This document shows, one piece after another, positions 45,456 through 53,912 of a stretch of 64,000 bases of DNA. The first letter of the stretch is position 1, and each line of letters begins with the position of its first letter. This DNA comes from Microbacterium sp. No. 7 (GTDB lineage: Bacteria; Actinomycetota; Actinomycetes; Actinomycetales; Microbacteriaceae). Location: the NCBI RefSeq assembly GCF_001314225.1, contig NZ_CP012697.1, forward strand, positions 744,001 through 808,000, in the 5' to 3' direction. Both the position numbers and the translations under genes were made by a program. The notes beneath the pieces were generated by a model that searched no databases, was not told where the DNA came from, and saw only the letters and a list, made by a program, of their open reading frames with translations.

Positions 45456-45471
45456 AAGGGCGCGGCCGCCG

Positions 45472-46509
45472 CTACGGCGTGCCGATCGGCAGGATGCCGC
45501 TGATGATGTTCGTCCAGTCGAGGTCGGGGAACAGCGTCGTGACGAGGTCGTAGAAGTCAGCCGCCTGCTGGATGAACTGCTGCCACTCGGCGAGGATCGC
45601 CTGCACGTCGCCGGTCGCGACGTTCAGCAGCACGCCGACGTTCGAGGCGATGACGTCGCCGTTGTCGTTCACGTCGGTGTCCTGCGACGGCGGCGTGAGC
45701 GCGGCCGTGATGGACGACGGCGTGACCGTGCCCGTGATGTTCAGCGTGACCGCGACGGGGTTGTAGACGAGCGGCTGCGAGAACACCTCGCCGCCGACGG
45801 GGACGTCGGCCGTCGTCGTGTAGGTGAGCATCGTCGTGCCGCCGGTCTGCACCGCCTGGATGGCGCCGGTCTGGGGCAGGTAGGCGTTGACGAGGTTGAT
45901 GTCGGTGATGACCTGCACCGTGACGGTCGTGCCCGCGGGGATCGGTTGGGGGCCGTTGTTGCGCACCGTGAGGGTGCGCGGGTAGGTCGCGGAGGCGAAG
46001 AACAGGCCCTCGGTCGTGATCGCGAGGTCGCGCAGGCGGTTGATGAAGGTCGTGACCGCGAGGTTCCAGGCCTGGTAGACCGCCCATTCCTGGGCGTAGA
46101 CGGCCAGCTCCTCGGCGTAGGCGGCGTTCGCGGCGGCGACGTCCTGCAACCACTGGGCGACCGCGGCGAAGTATGCCTGCCATGCGGGGCTGGGATTGAT
46201 CGGGTTCGGGATCCCCGGGGGGCGCACGGGCTCGGGCGGCAGCACGAGGTTGGGCGCCACCGGCTCCTGGGGGCCGAGCGCGCGGATCGCGCGGTCGATG
46301 AAGTCGACGACCGCGAAGGTGATGTCGCGCGTCGATCCCTCGACGATGTCGCCGAACTCGAGCACGAGGTCGGACGGCACCGTCGTCGTCGCTGCCGCGA
46401 CCGGTGCGCCGACGCTCACCGCGACGACGGGGGCCGACCAGGCCGCCACCTTGAGCACGGTGCGACGGCTCGGTGCCGTCGCGATTCTCTGCTGCACGAG
46501 CTCGCTCAT
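45472..46509 (-). CDS. Secreted protein with Tat-like signal, 345 aa
   Basis: A 345-residue exported protein, the largest of the four. It starts MSELVQQRIATAPSRRTVLK and continues AAWSAPVVAVSVGAPVAAA, a twin-arginine-like signal. The mature part contains a central helical stretch rich in Ala, Tyr and Trp (WQAYFAAVAQWLQDVAAANA) and beta-rich segments with a SDLVLEFGDIVEGSTRDITF opening. No known domain recognised. The start at 46509 has a GGGGAGAGGG ribosome-binding site. It lies downstream of the disrupted mauE-like gene on the same strand, 102 nt away, so the two may have formed an operon. Confidence 0.82.
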   Translation of the reverse strand: MSELVQQRIATAPSRRTVLKVAAWSAPVVAVSVGAPVAAATTTVPSDLVLEFGDIVEGSTRDITFAVVDFIDRAIRALGPQEPVAPNLVLPPEPVRPPGIPNPINPSPAWQAYFAAVAQWLQDVAAANAAYAEELAVYAQEWAVYQAWNLAVTTFINRLRDLAITTEGLFFASATYPRTLTVRNNGPQPIPAGTTVTVQVITDINLVNAYLPQTGAIQAVQTGGTTMLTYTTTADVPVGGEVFSQPLVYNPVAVTLNITGTVTPSSITAALTPPSQDTDVNDNGDVIASNVGVLLNVATGDVQAILAEWQQFIQQAADFYDLVTTLFPDLDWTNIISGILPIGTP

Positions 46510-46611
46510 CCGGTATCCCTCTCCCCTGGGCATTCCCTGCAGCCCCGCAGAGAATCCTCTCGACGTTAGCAATCAGTTCGCCCGCGGCGCCACTCGAGCC
46601 GACTCGGGAGG

Positions 46612-47598
46612 CTAGGCCTGTTCCTCCGTGACGGCGCGGAGCACGTCGATGAGCTCGATCACCTGATCGCGTCCGATGGCGACGGGCTCGACGACGGATC
46701 CGTCGGTCGCGAGCAACGCGGCGATGGGCCGGTACTGACTGTCGTCGGCGAGTCGGTTCCCCACGAGCCCACCGATGTCGAGCGCTGTGACACGCGGGTC
46801 GGCGGATGCCACCGACTCCACGCTCTCGAACGCGGCGACCCCGGCGATGACGGACACCTCGGCGACAGCGCGCACGGCGTCGGCGTGCTCGTCGAGATGC
46901 GCCATGACCTGCGTGCATGATCCGCAGCCGGGTTTGACGAAGATCGCGAGCTGGGCGCGCAGCCGCGCGCGGCTCGCGAGGTCCAGGACCTTCCCCGACT
47001 CGCGGCTGAGCACCAGGAGCGACGGCGTCGAGGCCGGTGGCGGTTGCGCGGCAGGCACGGCCTCACCGTCGGCGCCAACGGGGGCCGTGGCCCGCGCACG
47101 CAGCACGGCCCAGGCCAGCGCTGCCGCGGCCGCGGCAGCCGCGAGCGAGAGCAGCGCCCCCGCATCACCGGCGCCGAGGGACTGGACCACTCCGGGAACA
47201 CCGGTCGCTCCCGTGAGCGCGAGTGCGAGCAGGAAGGCGCTGACGACCAGCAAGACGGCGTTGCGCACGATCAACGCCGGCCCGATGCGGGAGTGGTCGC
47301 TCTCGCCGAAGCATCCGCAGTCCTCTCGCGAGCCGAGGCGGTAGGCGCGCACGACGACGAGGAGGAACGCGGCGGAGAAGGCCGTCGCCCCGATCGCGGC
47401 GATGATGAGGGTCGGTGGCGCGAGCAGGATGCCGAGGGCGATGAGGATCTCCACGACCGCCAGAAGTCCCAAGAGCGTGCGCGGTGCGACGACCGGCAGG
47501 CGCAGGGCGGAGAGCGTCTGTGCGCTCGCTTCCATCGAACGGAGCTTGCCGAAGCCGCTGGACGCGAATGTGATCGTGATTGCCAGAGACAGCCTGCG
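46612..47598 (-). pseudogene. MauE-like membrane protein with thioredoxin-like C terminus, 5' end cut off by IS30
   Basis: Main part (about 328 codons) of a MauE/DoxX-like protein: four hydrophobic segments, with GFGKLRSMEASAQ and the CGCFG motif of the MauE family near the N terminus, then a soluble thioredoxin-like domain with KPGCGSCTQV (CxxC). MauE-type proteins help maturation of periplasmic disulfide-rich enzymes. The first 10 codons lie at 49084-49113, on the other side of the IS element. Joining the two pieces restores one frame: MHTAAAILGE + RRLSLAITITF. The IS end offers GTG and TTG codons in frame, so a shortened fusion could still be made. Confidence 0.85.
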
Positions 47599-49083
47599 TT
47601 CAACCGGTCGTTGCAACACCGGGTTGTTGAAGCGAGCGTAGCTGCTCTTCGAACACCTCGGCGGGTGTCTTCCAGTCGAGGGCCTTGCGTGGCCGGTTGT
47701 TCAGCGCGAGAGCGACTGCTTCGAGGTCTTCCGCGGACCACCGTGAGAGGTCGGTGCCCTTCGGGAAGTACTGTCGCAGCAACCCGTTGGTGTTCTCGTT
47801 CGTCGGGCGTTGCCAGGGCGAGTGGGGATCAGCGAAGAACACCTTCGTGCCCGTCTCGAGCGCGAACTGGGCATGCGCTGAGAGTTCCTTGCCGCGGTCC
47901 CACGTGAGCGTCTTCCGGAGCTGTTCGGGGAGCTTGGTCATCGTCGCGATGAGCGCGGCGTTCATCGCGACGGCGCCGTAGCCGCCCAGCGCAGGACCGT
48001 TCTTGACCGGTGGGATCTCGCCATAGCCTTCCAGCCGCGGCAGATGCACCAGCAGGGTCGAGCGGCTCTTGCGCTCGACGATCGTGCCGATCGCCGACCG
48101 GCCGGTGCCGATGATCAGGTCGCCTTCCCAGTGCCCAGGGACGGCGCGGTCCGCAGCCTCTGCGGGGCGTTCGGAGAACACGACATCGGCGGTGACGTGC
48201 CCTTGCGGGCGGTTCTGCGTTCGAGCCCGTGGCCGCCGGAGCGCACGGCCGGTTCGCAGGCAGGTGACGAGCTCGCGTTTGAGCGCGCCACGGCCTTGGA
48301 TGAACAGCGACTGGTAGATCGCCTCGTGGCTGATGCGCATGGACTCATCATCCGGGAAGTCGATCTCCAACCGATGCGAGATCTGCTCCGGGCTCCACGC
48401 GATCGCCCACCGCCTGTCCTGCCGGTGCGGCTTGTTCCGCCCCTTCCATGCCAGCGGCTCCGGGCCAACGACGACGCTGCCATCAGGCCGGCGAACGTTG
48501 CCGGCGAGACGGTCCTGGACGTACTCGCGCAGCCTAGCGTTGGTCACCAATCTCGCCGCCTTCGGTCGTTTCGCCGCCTGCTGCGCCTTCCACTGCGCCA
48601 CCAGCGCCCGGTATTCCTGCTTGCCGCTGCGCGTAGCGGCATTGCGGCGTAGCTCGCGGGAGATCGTTCCCGGGTCGCGGCCGATCCTGCGTGCGATCTC
48701 ACGCACCCCGACATCCTTGGCGCGTAACAGCGCGATCTCCTCGCGCTCTTCGAAGGACAGGTAGCGGCCGGTGGGCTCGGCCAGTGAGATCGGTGGCATG
48801 CCGCCAGCGTGACGAAACCAACGGGTCCCGACCGGCACGGACACGCCCACCTTCAGCGCCGCCTCGGCCGAGGTGATGCCCGTCGCGATCAGACACCAGA
48901 ACTGCCGCTGCACCGCCCGCGAGGGCTCAGGTCGTCCAGGCGAACGCATCGGCGGCCGCAACGCTCGATCCGCACGCCACTGCCGACGCGCACCCTCAGG
49001 AACCTCGCTCGTCTTCGCGAGCCAATCCTTTGTCGCCACTGCTGAACACCTCCACGATCAAGGTGTTGCGACGACCAGTTGAA
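47599..49083 (-). mobile_element. IS30-family insertion sequence, 1485 bp
   Basis: Bounded by inverted repeats 47599-47620 and 49062-49083, which match at 20 of 22 positions when one is reversed ([22 protein letters not shown]). It carries one transposase gene filling nearly the whole length. No clear target duplication is seen: GAA occurs on both sides but overlaps the inverted-repeat end. It splits a MauE-like gene after codon 10. Confidence 0.9.
47600..49039 (-). CDS. IS30-family transposase
   Basis: A 479-residue DDE transposase. An N-terminal HTH (FEEREEIALLRAKDVGVREI ARRIGRDPGTISRELRRN) is followed by the catalytic core: HWEGDLIIGTG carries the first Asp, LTWDRGKELS the second, and TNENTNGLLRQYFPKGTDLS the Glu with the IS30 signature. 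GTG start at 49039; the stop lies inside the left inverted repeat. The frame is intact, so the element could be active. Confidence 0.95.
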   Translation of the reverse strand: MATKDWLAKTSEVPEGARRQWRADRALRPPMRSPGRPEPSRAVQRQFWCLIATGITSAEAALKVGVSVPVGTRWFRHAGGMPPISLAEPTGRYLSFEEREEIALLRAKDVGVREIARRIGRDPGTISRELRRNAATRSGKQEYRALVAQWKAQQAAKRPKAARLVTNARLREYVQDRLAGNVRRPDGSVVVGPEPLAWKGRNKPHRQDRRWAIAWSPEQISHRLEIDFPDDESMRISHEAIYQSLFIQGRGALKRELVTCLRTGRALRRPRARTQNRPQGHVTADVVFSERPAEAADRAVPGHWEGDLIIGTGRSAIGTIVERKSRSTLLVHLPRLEGYGEIPPVKNGPALGGYGAVAMNAALIATMTKLPEQLRKTLTWDRGKELSAHAQFALETGTKVFFADPHSPWQRPTNENTNGLLRQYFPKGTDLSRWSAEDLEAVALALNNRPRKALDWKTPAEVFEEQLRSLQQPGVATTG

Positions 49084-49113
49084 TTCGCCCAGGATCGCTG
49101 CGGCCGTGTGCAT
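49084..49113 (-). pseudogene. First 10 codons of the split MauE-like gene
   Basis: On the - strand, GGGGAGG, 7 nt, then ATG-CAC-ACG-GCC-GCA-GCG-ATC-CTG-GGC-GAA, after which the IS begins. Continues in frame at 47598. Confidence 0.8.
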
Positions 49114-49204
49114 GTGTCGCCTCCCCGAGGCAACGCTACTGGGTGCCGCCGACGCCGCATCTCGGTCCGTGCCGCGGACTCCCCACGACCGGACGGCGCG
49201 TCGC

Positions 49205-49210
49205 TACACT
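49205..49210 (+). promoter_or_regulatory. -10 box of AraC-type gene (near-leaderless)
   Basis: TACACT, 8 nt before the ATG at 49219; the gene is divergent to mauE with a 105-nt shared region. Confidence 0.5.
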
Positions 49211-49218
49211 GAGCCCCG

Positions 49219-50085
49219 ATGGCTCTCGTCGCAGAATTGCGTTCACTGGGGCGGCTGCTGGGGCTGCCGAACGACAATCCCGTCACCGCTCGCCGATTCC
49301 GCAGCACGGCGATCACGACGCATGCGCTCGATGTCGACGCGCCGTGGTCGTGGGACACGCAGCCCGAGTTGGGCAATGAGATGGCGTTGCTCGCGTTCGT
49401 CGAGTCGCCGGTTCAGGTGGCGGCGGAGGATGGGTGGGCCACCAGTGCGGATGCGGCGCTCTTCCTGCACCCGGGCCACAGCTTCACCGTGTCGGCGGAG
49501 CGGTCGACCTCGACGATGTGCGTGTGGGTGCCGTGGGATGCGCTCGAAGAGCTGGATGACGGAACGCTCAACCGCTCGCCCGTGCTGTCCGCGACGCCGC
49601 TGCTGAGCGGCCTGCGCGCGTTCGCGGGGACCTTCGTGCGGCAGGGAGACCCGCCCACGATGTACACCGACTATCTCGTCGAGAAGCTGCTCGCCGAGAT
49701 GGTGTTCGGCACGGTGCTGGAGGCCGGGCGCGGCGAGCCCGTGGCCGCGCGGGGATCTGCCGTACGCGAGGCGCGCCCGCTCGAGCGTGCCCGCACGCTC
49801 ATGGTCCTGCGGCGCGCCGACGCGGCGTTCGGGGTGAAGGAGCTGGCCGCCGAGCTGCACCTCTCGACCCGTCAGCTGCAGCGCGAGTTCGCCGCCGTGG
49901 GCAGCACTCCCGCCGACGAACTGCGCAAGCTGCGCGCAGAGCTGGCGCAGCAGCTGCTGGGTGATGAGACGTACGACGCGCTGACCGTCGACGAGATCGC
50001 GGCGCACTCGGGGTTCGGCACGGCTGCCGCCCTGCGGCGTGCTTTCGTCACTCTGGGCCTGTCGTCGCCACGTCGTCGCCGCTGA
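49219..50085 (+). CDS. AraC-family transcriptional regulator
   Basis: A 288-residue regulator. N-terminal about 180 residues form a sensor domain (AraC_binding-like, with FLHPGHSFTVSAERSTSTMC). The C-terminal helix-turn-helix pair is FGVKELAAELHLSTRQLQRE and VDEIAAHSGFGTAAALRRAF, ending LGLSSPRRRR, without the usual long tail. It lies just upstream of the Tat-signal gene 50241-50924 on the same strand and divergent to the split mauE-like gene, so both are plausible targets. Confidence 0.92.
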   Translation: MALVAELRSLGRLLGLPNDNPVTARRFRSTAITTHALDVDAPWSWDTQPELGNEMALLAFVESPVQVAAEDGWATSADAALFLHPGHSFTVSAERSTSTMCVWVPWDALEELDDGTLNRSPVLSATPLLSGLRAFAGTFVRQGDPPTMYTDYLVEKLLAEMVFGTVLEAGRGEPVAARGSAVREARPLERARTLMVLRRADAAFGVKELAAELHLSTRQLQREFAAVGSTPADELRKLRAELAQQLLGDETYDALTVDEIAAHSGFGTAAALRRAFVTLGLSSPRRRR

Positions 50086-50097
50086 TCGCTGACGGTA

Positions 50098-50151
50098 CGT
50101 TTCGCGACAGCTTTGGCGCGTTTTGCGACACGCCTCCTCGGTGTTGCGTCT
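50098..50151 (+). promoter_or_regulatory. Direct repeats at 21-bp period upstream of a Tat-signal gene
   Basis: CGTTTCGCGACAG at 50098-50110 and CGTTTTGCGACAC at 50119-50131 are 21 bp apart; a third, weaker copy GGTGTTGCGTCT starts at 50140, again 21 bp on. They lie 90-143 nt before the start at 50241 and resemble the repeats at 39118-39154 (CGATTCGCG-CAG on the - strand). Candidate AraC-type binding sites. Confidence 0.55.
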
Positions 50152-50240
50152 GTGTGGTCGAAAGTGGCATCTGTCGCCCGACGGAGTGCAGGCGTACTTG
50201 GGTCGCGCTCCGGCGCCAATAATCTGGGGAGAAATACAAC

Positions 50241-50924
50241 ATGACTGAACTTGAACAGCCTTCGGGCACCGCACGTGAATTCGGCCGCCGCGGTGTGATC
50301 AAGGGTGCCGCCTGGTCGGTGCCGGTGATCGCCACTGCCGTCGCGATGCCCCTGGCTGCCGCCTCGGTGGACACCGCCAGCGTCTACTGGACGCAGTCGA
50401 GCGGACAGCTTCTCGACCTGACGCTCATCGGTGAGGGGACCCTCGTCGGTCTGGATCTCCTCCCGAGTGGTCCGACGGGATTCGCGATCGACAACACCCC
50501 GGGGATCATCCCCAACGTCACGGTCGAGTTCACCGTGGCGCTCTCGGGTGGTCTGAGCCTCGGCCTCGGTATCGGAACCCGCTGGCTCCGTGGCTTCGCC
50601 CCCGCGACGATTCCTGGAGCTACGCAGCTCGGGACGACTGTGATCACTGATCGCCAGGTTGGTGGTCTCGGCATCGGTCTCGTGCGCGTGGAAGCGCAGG
50701 ACACGTTCTCTCAGTTCTCGCTGGGCGACGTCGCGTCGAACCAGATCTCGAACTTCGCTCCGATCGCGTGGGGCGTCACCAACCGTCGGACCCAGGGGCT
50801 CACGCTGGTCGAGATCGGCGTGCTGGTGAGCTACAACGTGAACGTCGTCTTCAAGTCCAACGGGACGCAGTTCGCGACGCTGAGCGGCACGATCAGCGTG
50901 CCCGCGGGCGCAGGTCTCCTCTAA
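50241..50924 (+). CDS. Secreted protein with Tat-like signal, 227 aa
   Basis: A 227-residue exported protein. N terminus MTELEQPSGTAREFGRRGVI then KGAAWSVPVIATAVAMPLAA completes the family signal. The mature part is rich in Gly, Leu, Thr and Val with alternating patterns (GLSLGLGIGTRWLRG, NVNVVFKSNGTQF), suggesting a beta sandwich; no known domain. The ATG at 50241 is preceded by GGGGAGAA. Follows the AraC-type gene at 49219 after 155 nt and is closed by a strong terminator. Confidence 0.85.
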   Translation: MTELEQPSGTAREFGRRGVIKGAAWSVPVIATAVAMPLAAASVDTASVYWTQSSGQLLDLTLIGEGTLVGLDLLPSGPTGFAIDNTPGIIPNVTVEFTVALSGGLSLGLGIGTRWLRGFAPATIPGATQLGTTVITDRQVGGLGIGLVRVEAQDTFSQFSLGDVASNQISNFAPIAWGVTNRRTQGLTLVEIGVLVSYNVNVVFKSNGTQFATLSGTISVPAGAGLL

Positions 50925-50940
50925 GCGTTCGATTTATTTG

Positions 50941-50981
50941 TCATTGGCTCCTCCCGCGATTGATGCGGGAGGAGCCAATGA
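50941..50981 (+). terminator. Terminator of the 227-aa Tat-signal gene
   Basis: Perfect 17-bp inverted repeat (50941-50957 with 50965-50981, loop GATTGAT). The rest of 50982-51287 shows no gene; TAGGCT at 51236-51241 may be the -10 box for the next operon. Confidence 0.85.
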
Positions 50982-51287
50982 TATTTGGGGATGGCTCCAT
51001 ACGCGCTGCCCTGGGAGGGAGCAGCCCATCCGTTCAGGATGCCCCTGCTTCTGCGCGGCTCGGCGGACCGCGTCGTCAGGCTTGGTGACGTGTTGACGTG
51101 TTTCGCCGTCCGTTGCTGCCTTCGGCCTGCCACGTTCTCGGCGTGAGGACACCAGCGGCAACTGACGCGCACCGTCGGACGTATCCGTCTCTTCCGCCGC
51201 CTCGCTGCCGTCAGGTGTCTCTCGGGCGAGAATGCTAGGCTCGGTAGGTACTGCATATGGAAACGGCTTTGAGGGGGAGCGCGTCCC

Positions 51288-52796
51288 ATGGACGTCAATC
51301 AATATCTGCGGATCTTCCGAGCACACTGGCTCGGGATCATTCTCCTCACGTTGGCCGGGGTAGTACTAGCCTATGGCTGGACGATGTTCCAGCCGCGCGT
51401 ATACACGGCTGACTCTACAGCTATCATTCAGGCGAGAACGGCGGCTTCTGGCGACAATAGTCTTGGTGAGCAGTCGCTTGCGAACATCGTTGCGCAGGGC
51501 AAAGTCAAGACCTACGTCGATGTCGGCACTTCGCGCCGCGTCGCTGAACGGACGATCAGCGATCTCGGCTTGGACACGACGCCCGAGGCCCTCGTGGGAT
51601 CGGTGATCGTGACGAATCCGCTCGAGACCGTCTCGCTGCGCGTGTCCGCGACGGCGAACACGCCCGAAGGTGCGCGTGACCTTGCGGAGTCGTGGGTGCG
51701 TTCGATGGCCGCTGAAGTCAACGTTCTTGAGACCAAGGACCCCGAGGTCCAAGGTGCCACCTTCCTCACAGCGATGGACTCCGCTCGCCTTCCTACGGCG
51801 CCGTCCTCGCCCAACGTGCGTCTCGCTCTCGCGATCGGTGGTCTGCTCGGTCTCGTCGCCGGCATCGCCTATGGGATTCTGCGATATACCCTCGACCGCC
51901 GTATCCGCTCGGTCGACGGTGTCGAAAAGGCCACGGGTGTCGCGGTCGTCGGCACGATTCCTGAGGAGAAGTCCTTCACGACCGATGACCGTCTCATCCC
52001 CTTCGACGGCGGAAACTCGGTGAAGAGCCGCAACGCGCACCTGTTCGGCATCGCCGAGGCCATGCGCGAACTCCGTACCAACATCCAGTTCATGGACGTC
52101 GACAACCCGCCGAAGGTGATGGTCGTCACGAGCCCGCTGCCCGGCGATGGAAAGTCGACGACGGCGTCGAACCTCGCCATCACGCTCGCGGCCAACGGGC
52201 AGCGCACGATCCTCATCGACGGCGACCTGCGGCGTCCCATGATCAGCACCGTCTTCGGTCTGGTCGAGGGAGCAGGCCTCACCGACGTGCTGGCCGGCCG
52301 AGCCGAGCTGGCGGACGTCGCGCAGACGATCGGCCGCAACCGCAACCTCGTCGTGGTCGGTGCGGGCAAGATCCCGCCGAACCCCAGCGAGGTGCTGGGC
52401 TCGGAGCGCATGCGCGAACTGCTCGCCGCGCTCTCGGAGCAGGCTACGGTCATCGTGGATGCACCGCCGTTGATTCCTGTGACCGATGCTGCAGTGGTCG
52501 CGAACCGCGCAGATGGCGCGATCGTTGTCACAACCGTGGGTAAGACGACCTTCGAAGTATTGGGAAAGGCGCTGTCGAATCTTGAGCGTGCCAGTGCCCG
52601 CCCCCTCGGGATCGTGCTGAACCGCGTGCCGCGTAAGGGTAGTGGCGCTGCCTACTATGGATACCAGTATCACGGCGAATACTACCGTTCGAACGATGAG
52701 ACGCAGCCTGCGGACGACGCGGCGCCGTTGCGGCGCACTCCGTTCGAGTCGGCGCCCGCGCCGCGTGCAGAATCCCGACGCGCCGCGCGGAGGTAG
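51288..52796 (+). CDS. Polysaccharide co-polymerase / tyrosine autokinase (Wzc-like)
   Basis: A 502-residue membrane protein that controls chain length and export of exopolysaccharide. Wzz-type domain: membrane segments near residues 14-32 and 177-195 flank an extracytoplasmic part. The C-terminal bacterial tyrosine kinase has Walker A in SPLPGDGKSTTASNLA (near residue 282), Walker A' in ILIDGDLRRP and Walker B in VIVDAPPLIP. A Tyr cluster (YYGYQYHGEYY) near the end is the usual autophosphorylation site. Fused kinase plus anchor form as in actinobacterial Wzc-like proteins. First gene of the polysaccharide cluster, with GAGGGGGAG upstream. Confidence 0.95.
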   Translation: MDVNQYLRIFRAHWLGIILLTLAGVVLAYGWTMFQPRVYTADSTAIIQARTAASGDNSLGEQSLANIVAQGKVKTYVDVGTSRRVAERTISDLGLDTTPEALVGSVIVTNPLETVSLRVSATANTPEGARDLAESWVRSMAAEVNVLETKDPEVQGATFLTAMDSARLPTAPSSPNVRLALAIGGLLGLVAGIAYGILRYTLDRRIRSVDGVEKATGVAVVGTIPEEKSFTTDDRLIPFDGGNSVKSRNAHLFGIAEAMRELRTNIQFMDVDNPPKVMVVTSPLPGDGKSTTASNLAITLAANGQRTILIDGDLRRPMISTVFGLVEGAGLTDVLAGRAELADVAQTIGRNRNLVVVGAGKIPPNPSEVLGSERMRELLAALSEQATVIVDAPPLIPVTDAAVVANRADGAIVVTTVGKTTFEVLGKALSNLERASARPLGIVLNRVPRKGSGAAYYGYQYHGEYYRSNDETQPADDAAPLRRTPFESAPAPRAESRRAARR

Positions 52797-52802
52797 CTAC
52801 CT

Positions 52803-53864
52803 GTGACTCACAGCTTTGATGTGAGCGCACTTGGCCTGAGAATCCGTGTCGGGTTTGACTCGTCCTTGTCGAACGAGTTCATCCAGCGCGCGAGAGGCTC
52901 CTGGGCCGATGCTGTGTGTGCAGACGAGGGAACGCCTGATGCTCAGGTCACCGTGCCCTTGTCGGGTGACGACGAGGTGCTGCTCGAACGCCTTTCCGTC
53001 GACGTGACGCTCGCGGCGCTCGCAGGTCGCCGAGGGTCGATGATGATGTTCCACGCCGCGGGCATCGCCGCACCCGACGGGCGTGTGATCGCCTTCGTCG
53101 GCCCCTCGGGCCGGGGTAAGACGACGCTCACCCGGGCGCTTGCGCACACCTACGGCTACGTATCCGATGAGACGATCGCCGTGGACCATGCGCTCACCGT
53201 GCACCCCTACCGCAAGCCGTTGTCGATCATCCGCGATGGCTTGCCGAAGGACCAGACGGCGCCCTCAGCACTGGGGCTGCAGCCCTTGCCGGCGTCGCCT
53301 TTGCGCCTGGCGGCGCTCGTGATCCTGAACCGGGTGGAACACATCGACGCACCGGCGATCGGCCGGGTGCCGCTGGTCGAGGCCCTGCCCGAGCTGGTCG
53401 CGCAGATGAGCTACCTTCCCGAGCTCGATCGCCCACTGCACAGGCTCGCGGAGTTGAGCGAGGCGCTCGGCGGCCTGCTGCAGCTCACATACAGCGAGGC
53501 GACGACGTTGGCGCCCCTGGTCGCCGAGGTCTTCGACGGCGCCATCGCGGTCGGGGGTGGGGAAGACGTGGCGGAGCCCGTGACGACGGGCGCATCCGCG
53601 TCCTCGCTCGCCGTCGGTGAGATCGACGACGCGATCGAGATCGGCGATGCCGTCATCGTGCTCAAGGCGCGCACCGTGCAGGTGCTCGGCGGTATCGCCC
53701 CCGCAATCTGGCGCTCCGTGCGCCAGGGTGAGTCGCGCGCCGCCATGCACGGGCGTATCTTGGAGACGTACGGTCCGCCGCCGAACGCAGACGCGGATGT
53801 GCTCATCGACGCCGCCGTCGACGAGTTGATCGCGTCTGGCCTTCTGGTCTTACGGGAGGCATAG
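52803..53864 (+). CDS. HPr-kinase-like protein with C-terminal PqqD-like domain
   Basis: A 353-residue protein. The N-terminal part resembles HPr(Ser) kinase-related proteins: FHAAGIAAPDGRVIAFVGPS GRGKTTLTRAL with the P-loop at about residues 98-106. The last 75 residues (EIDDAIEIGDAVIVLKARTV, then AIWRSVRQGESRAAM) look like a PqqD-type winged helix. Such fused kinase/PqqD proteins occur in exopolysaccharide and lasso-peptide-like clusters; here the neighbours are polysaccharide genes, so modification of a glycan carrier or a peptide is possible. Starts 6 nt after the autokinase stop. Confidence 0.75.
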   Translation: MTHSFDVSALGLRIRVGFDSSLSNEFIQRARGSWADAVCADEGTPDAQVTVPLSGDDEVLLERLSVDVTLAALAGRRGSMMMFHAAGIAAPDGRVIAFVGPSGRGKTTLTRALAHTYGYVSDETIAVDHALTVHPYRKPLSIIRDGLPKDQTAPSALGLQPLPASPLRLAALVILNRVEHIDAPAIGRVPLVEALPELVAQMSYLPELDRPLHRLAELSEALGGLLQLTYSEATTLAPLVAEVFDGAIAVGGGEDVAEPVTTGASASSLAVGEIDDAIEIGDAVIVLKARTVQVLGGIAPAIWRSVRQGESRAAMHGRILETYGPPPNADADVLIDAAVDELIASGLLVLREA

Positions 53865-53912
53865 GCGAGCTTTGCGTGTGGGGCGTAAGGCACGACGAGG
53901 GGGATCTTGGGG

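Noticed and set aside
45557-46918. 453-codon frame on the - strand
   Set aside because: Out-of-frame shadow of the 345-aa Tat-signal gene and the MauE-like gene.
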